This document shows, piece by piece, positions 7,684 to 11,464 of a DNA stretch of 11,464 nt (within the stretch, counting starts at the first letter, position 1; each line of letters opens with the position of its first letter). A model generated the notes under the pieces. It was not told where the DNA came from. It worked only from the letters and a program-made list of their open reading frames with translations, and did no database searches. The stretch comes from Synura sp. LO234KE (Eukaryota > Sar > Synurophyceae > Synurales > Mallomonadaceae). The translations under genes and the position numbers were made by a program. The DNA is taken from the NCBI GenBank assembly GCA_015143735.1, contig VKHC01000510.1, positions 1 to 11,464 of the forward strand. Direction: 5' to 3'.

Positions 7684-8610
7684 TTACCAAGAATCTGTAG
7701 CACTTCTCACGGCTCCTCGACAACCCTCAGCACCTTCGGACGAAACTCCATCTGTAAGTAAGCCTTTCTTCACCATTGCAGCTCTGTCTCTATATCTACC
7801 GTGTTTCCCGTACAGTGCTTGGTTCATCCCAAACTGCGCGATTACCGGCCAGCTACTATCGGACGACGGGAGTACTTTAAAATCACTTAAATGATTGCTA
7901 ACGTTTTCAATTATATTGCTTGTCCTCATGCGAACATTTCCCAACGCCCTTGTCACAACTTTAGGTACCCGAGTAATCTGCGCACTGTAGCGCAATATAA
8001 TTTTTTCTTGTACTAACTTGACCTCAAACAAAATACGACGATTTGCAGGCGTGAACTCCCACCCTAAGGGCTGTACATTCGAGTTATTCCCTACCTTCAT
8101 ATCTCCATTACTTTTTAGAATAATGTAGTCGATCTCATGCAAGAGCTTTGGCAGGGATGGAAATGAATTCTCTGCATCGCTATGATTAATCGAAATATTA
8201 GTAAGAGGAGATTCTGCACTGTTTTTATTCTTAAGAACGAGGTTTTCAATTTTCCAGAATCCTCGGCATATGCGCGGATGTGAATCCCAACCATGTCTTT
8301 GATTCAAAGGATCTATTGGCTCATTGTAACGGTTTCGCCTATAGGACGAATAATTAAACTTTTTATTGATAGGGTTTTGTATCTCGTTTCCATTTAGTTT
8401 AGTTGCAAGTAACTTGAGAAATTCTGACTCCTGTAAAAAGAATGAACGAGTATTAATTAGGACTAAAAACTAATAACACGATAATAAGCAGTGATTAGAA
8501 ACGCTCACTACTTAGCCTAACTTGTATCTTACCATTCCATTTATTTTACTTGGTTCAATATTTTCTTGAAGAAATATATTTACAAACAGAGTGAACACTC
8601 CAATTAACAT
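7684..8610 (-). CDS. Predicted secreted glycoprotein or propeptide, two exons, family unknown
   Basis: Exon 1 is 8610-8533 (26 codons) and starts at the ATG nearest the divergent ALG11 gene. The intron is 8532-8431 (102 bp), with donor GTAAGA and acceptor TTTTTACAG, and lies in phase 0. Exon 2 is 8430-7684, ending in TAA, for a 274-residue product. Residues 2-14 (LIGVFTLFVNIFL) form a typical signal-peptide core. Five N-glycosylation sequons follow (Asn 52, 104, 108, 141, 202). There are only two Cys (81, 263), so it is not a disulphide-rich domain. Residues 148-196 look beta-strand-like. Paired basics occur at 49-50, 57-58, 157-158 and 247-248, and GKHGR at 234-238 could be a processing site, so a prohormone or neuropeptide precursor is possible. 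The last ~25 residues look less protein-like. A GT donor at 7773 could end exon 2 earlier and lead to an exon outside the model. I do not recognise the family. Confidence 0.72.
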
Positions 8611-8688
8611 AATTTGTTTCCTCGCTTCAAAAAAATTCACAACACGTTGTCAGGCGGCGCAATGATTACAATATTTATGTACAATTAA
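8611..8688. promoter_or_regulatory. 78-bp bidirectional promoter/5' leader between divergent genes
   Basis: Only 78 bp separate the ATG of the minus-strand gene (8610) from the ATG of ALG11 (8689), so both transcription starts must lie here or inside the opposite gene. No TATA box stands out. It contains an A7 run, GGCGGCGC and a short upstream ORF. Shared regulation is an inference from geometry alone. Confidence 0.6.
8662..8688 (+). other. Upstream ORF whose stop abuts the ALG11 start codon
   Basis: ATG at 8662 opens an eight-codon frame (MITIFMYN) ending in TAA at 8686-8688, immediately followed by the ALG11 ATG at 8689 in the same frame. This in-frame stop is also the reason 8689 is the first possible ALG11 start. 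The uORF matters only if transcription or trans-splicing begins upstream of 8662. Confidence 0.55.
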
Positions 8689-10841
8689 ATGATAATTTTC
8701 ATCCTTTCTTACGTCGTTTTCTTTGTTATCGGCTTACAAATATTCAAATACATTACGAAAACTAAATCGGAAAAAATTAAACCCAAAGTTATTGGTTTCT
8801 TTCATCCTTTTTGGTGATACCTCCTGATAACTTCCGATACTTTTGTTACTCATTTACTTAGCTATGCAGGAGGTGGCGGGGAAAGGGTTCTCTGGAAAAT
8901 GATATCTTTACTTCTAGACGATGGATATAATTCTGGGAATTTCTGTGTAGCGATTTACACAGGCTTTAGCACATCGATATCTAACGAAATAATTTTGGAA
9001 AAAGTTGAGGTAAACCTGCATCGAAGTATGCTTCATCAACAAAGATTTATCTCACATAGTGTTTCAAGGACAAGTTCTCACTTAATCTAACGAAAAATTT
9101 GAAAAAACAGCAAGTGAAGCTCCAATTTGTTTATATACGTTCTCATCCCTTTCTAGATGGAAGCAGGTTTGTGAAAATCTTTCCTCGGCAGATATAAATT
9201 AGCAAATCTTTTTCGAATCAGATATCCTTTCTTTACTATGCTTTGTCAATCCCTAGCTTCTGTATTTGTTGGTTTTGAGTGTTTTGTCCGCCTTCGACCA
9301 GATGTATTTATTGATACAACCGGAGCACCGTTCATCTACCCATTGGCTAAATACATCTTTGGAAGTAAAGTTATTGCATATGTCCATTACCCGATAATAA
9401 GTACGGTAAGTGATGGTATATTCTAAATACATTGACTGCCATTCACACGATTGATTACAACGCTTGGCCTCAAGGATATGCTCCAAAAGGTTCTAGAACG
9501 GAGGCCGACCTACAACAATAACTCCCGCATTGCGTCCAGCTCAAGCATTTCAAATATAAAGTTATCCTACTATCGTGCACTTGCCGCCTCCTACGGCTCT
9601 GTCGGTCGATGCGCAGACTACGCGATGGCCAACTCATCCTGGACGATGGGCCACCTGACTCAGCTCTGGGGACCTCCAGGCACTCTATCCACCACAGCCC
9701 CTACAACCTCAAGTACTGCTAGTGCAGCTATGGCGACGGAAAGGAGATCTATGGAGATAGTGTTCCCACCCTGTAACACCCGGCGCTTCCTGACATATCC
9801 GTTACATCCCCGGCGCCCTGTGATCCTCTCTGTGGGCCAGTTCAGACCGGAAAAGGATCATCGCCTGCAGATCATGTATGTGCATGTGTGCATGTGTATG
9901 CATGTATGTTGTCGTCGAATCATCGGTTGACTAGTAAGAGAGTTGTGCTATACATCAAATCCTCTTACATCTTGTATTAACTCAAGTGCAATTGGGTATG
10001 CAATATCTAACATGAGCTCTTCACGTCTTTGTTCCTCTCTGTTTCCCCAGCTCTTTCCATCATTTCATATCGAAGGTTACCGGCGAGAAATGGTGAGTCG
10101 ATCCCGGGATACGGACCTTACCGACAACTGCTGATATCCCTCAACTCCTCCGTCCGTCCATCCGTCCGTCCGTGCGTCACAGGTATAGGGACGCGCGCCT
10201 CGTGATACTAGGCGGTGTCCGAGACCCACACGACGAAGCGCTACTGCGTTCCCTGCAACTCCTCGTCGACGAACTCGACTTGCACTCCCGCGTACAGTTT
10301 GAAGTGAACGCCCCCTACTGTGTACTTGAAGAATACTTGCGCACCTCGATGATAGGACTTCACAGTATGTGGAATGAACACTTCGGTATATCTGTGGTGG
10401 AGATGATGGCCGCCGGGCTGGTTACGGTCGCACACAAGTCTGGTGGACCGTTGATGGACATCATCCGGTACAGCGGAGACCCGGAAACCGACACGGGTGT
10501 GTGCCTAAACGAGCGGTCTTTAATTTCATGTTCCTTGATCTGCTCCGATGAATCGTTACGCCGTCGGTGTAGAATATAAGAGAAGCGATGCGATCGGGAA
10601 GAGCTCAGTTTCCTCCTCTCGTCTTAGAACCATACCTCTACTTGCTTACTTAGGGTTTCTGGCGGAGTCTCCAGAGGAGTACGCTGGCCATTTTCAATTC
10701 ATATTCGAGCACTGCGACGATTTTGCTGATCTACGTCAGCGAGCAAGAACTTCAGTGGAGCGATTCAGTGACGAGCGCTTCGACGAGGCCGTCCGGAACG
10801 GACTCCGACCATTTTTATTGGACGAGTCCCATAGATCTTAA
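8689..10841 (+). CDS. ALG11: GDP-Man:Man3GlcNAc2-PP-dolichol alpha-1,2-mannosyltransferase, eight exons (one-base deficit in exon 2)
   Basis: Adds the fourth and fifth mannoses (alpha-1,2) to the dolichol-linked N-glycan precursor on the cytosolic ER face, using GDP-mannose. Exons: 8689-8813, 8863-9009, 9111-9166, 9222-9405, 9475-9875, 10051-10092, 10183-10496, 10654-10841, all GT-AG. Seen: an N-terminal membrane anchor (residues 2-22); IGFFHPF then CYAGGGGERVLW (42-53); DVFIDTTG (137-144); YVHYP (163-167); NSSW (224-227); VGQFRPEK (291-298); and LHSMWNEHFGISVVE with the GT4 E-x7-E pair Glu384/Glu392. The end matches the family from GFLAES (424) on. Length is 485 residues once the missing base is counted, close to the human 492, and every splice phase agrees. 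Oddities are a Ser/Thr/Ala-rich insertion at 237-263 and the G-run deficit at 8879. The identification is secure; whether the locus is functional depends on that base. Confidence 0.93.
8879..8881 (+). other. One-base deficit in a G run: frameshift in the ALG11 glycine loop
   Basis: After GCA GGA GGT GGC the sequence has GGG then AAAGG. The conserved AGGGGERVLW loop needs GGG GAA AGG, that is four G before AAA. As written the frame reads into TGA about seven codons later (8900-8902). All other exon phases sum correctly only if one base is added here. Either a homopolymer assembly error or a true null allele. Confidence 0.8.
9876..9910 (+). repeat. TG/CATG microsatellite at the start of ALG11 intron 5
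   Basis: The donor GTATGTG runs straight into alternating GTGCATGTGTGCATG-type sequence for about 35 bp. The splice site itself is embedded in the repeat, so length variation could shift or duplicate donor sites. Confidence 0.75.
10145..10177 (+). repeat. TCCG tetranucleotide repeat next to the intron 6 acceptor
   Basis: About eight imperfect TCCG/TCCA/TGCG units lie directly upstream of the acceptor CACAG at 10178-10182, where they provide its pyrimidine-biased tract. Confidence 0.75.
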
Positions 10842-10845
10842 TAAA
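10840..10845 (+). promoter_or_regulatory. ALG11 poly(A) signal overlapping the stop codon
   Basis: The coding end reads CTTAATAAAGC: the TAA stop at 10839-10841 shares its last two bases with AATAAA at 10840-10845. If used, cleavage would fall about 10-30 bases later, giving an extremely short 3' untranslated region. Confidence 0.6.
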
Positions 10846-11464
10846 GCTTGCGCGCTACACTCTAACTGAATAGATATTGTAAGGGAAACTTGTATGGAAG
10901 TACTTTTATACTGGAATCTATTGAGAGACTAGTTGGTCGGGTGACGCCCATGTTAGTGTCGTTCGATTCCTCTTGCTTCATTCTTTACCTTCATGCTGGT
11001 AGCAAGTAACAAGTAATTTTCCGGAAGAAATCACTTCGTTATCTATTTAGGATGTTATCTAAATGTTCTTAAGGGTGCTTAGTAATTTATATGCTTGTCA
11101 TGTTTTTCGCCAAAATGAGTTTCTTGTACCTTGAAAAAGTGGACGGCGGAAACAATAGTCAACCAACCTTATTGCAGTCTCCCGCCCCCCCCCGCCTGTG
11201 GTACGCACAATATGAACTCGCTGACACCACCAGCCTCACACGGTTCCTAATAGATTTCTTCCAGTCTCTCTTGTTGCCAGCATCGACTCACATTTTCTTG
11301 TTTCACTTGTATCATTAAGTAGTGTAAGACTACTACTAACAACATGATTGTCGCGCATCGCATAGCTACCATCCTCTAACACCAAGCAACAATACTATAC
11401 CACCAAGAGAATAGTAGAAAGAACGTGAGGCCGCTGCTGCTCTGTGAGTAAGCCTCCTCCTCCT
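10846..11464. other. ALG11 downstream flank; no secure gene
   Basis: Mostly AT-rich and non-coding. The only protein-like stretch is on the + strand at about 11178-11318 (RLWYAQYELADTTSLTRFLI), preceded by the acceptor-like TTATTGCAG and a C9 run, and ending in TAA at 11316-11318. A good donor-like word, GTGAGTAAG, lies at 11443-11451. These could belong to an exon of a neighbouring gene cut by the window edge, but support is weak. Confidence 0.2.

Noticed and set aside
7754-7762. Good-looking + strand splice donor GTAAGTAAG
   Set aside because: It lies on the strand opposite the gene and no + strand exon precedes it.
7556-7894. 112-codon + strand frame
   Set aside because: It is antisense to the C-terminal part of the secreted-protein exon, contains a C12 run and low-complexity residues, and has no protein-like motif.
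9010-9090. Continuation of ALG11 exon 2 to the stop at 9088-9090
   Set aside because: After the GAG at 9007-9009 a GTAAAC donor begins and similarity is lost; it resumes at 9111 with QVKLQFVYIRSHP.
9253-9486. 77-codon minus-strand frame
   Set aside because: Antisense shadow of ALG11 exon 4, which matches the family residue by residue on the + strand.
10548-10653. Open frame extending ALG11 exon 8 upstream
   Set aside because: This is intron 7: family similarity begins exactly at GFLAES after the AG at 10652-10653, and the phase fits the exon 7 donor.
10930-10970. A-box-like TAGTTGGTCGG and B-box-like GTTCGATTCC, suggesting a tRNA or tRNA-derived SINE
   Set aside because: The boxes are only 31 bp apart, the A-box lacks its key A, and no acceptor or anticodon stem can be folded around them.

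Overview
The window is eukaryotic nuclear DNA. Intron-bearing genes with GT-AG boundaries, an AATAAA signal, simple-sequence tracts and decayed repeat DNA rule out a bacterial or phage source. Very short introns (49 to 175 bp), a large load of degenerate repeats and compact head-to-head genes would fit a metazoan such as a parasitic flatworm, but that placement is an inference and not proven by any single signal.

Two genes can be modelled with confidence and both lie in the right half. On the + strand, 8689-10841, is an eight-exon ALG11 gene, the GT4 alpha-1,2-mannosyltransferase that adds mannose to the dolichol-linked oligosaccharide on the cytosolic face of the ER. As written it carries a one-base deficit in a G run inside its most conserved glycine-rich loop (8879-8881). 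On the - strand, 8610-7684, is a two-exon gene for a predicted secreted, N-glycosylated protein that I cannot assign to a family. The two start codons are 78 bp apart, so the genes probably share a bidirectional promoter.

The left 6.7 kb is GC-richer and holds no intact gene. It contains a possible reverse-transcriptase remnant on the - strand (297-842), protein-like but broken + strand reading frames (951-1660 and 2265-2740), and a 271-bp inverted duplication at about 96% identity (1661-1931 / 1994-2264). It also contains a 1.2-kb decayed coding tract with three internal stops (3350-4588), whose segments recur in frame at 4735-4830 and 6640-6683. The rest is a 39-bp minisatellite (about 5026-5690), a short perfect-looking hairpin (6184-6224) and a pair of diverged 40-bp repeats (2839-2878 / 6013-6053).

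From 6720 to 7680 the DNA is AT-rich and apparently non-coding, with a striking cluster of CTAAAGT/ACTTTAG heptamers at 6780-6924. From 10846 to the end I see no secure gene, only one weak exon candidate. I found no convincing new multi-gene system. The observations most worth following are the unidentified secreted protein and its shared promoter, the inverted duplication, and the decayed coding module that may derive from a nucleoporin-like gene.
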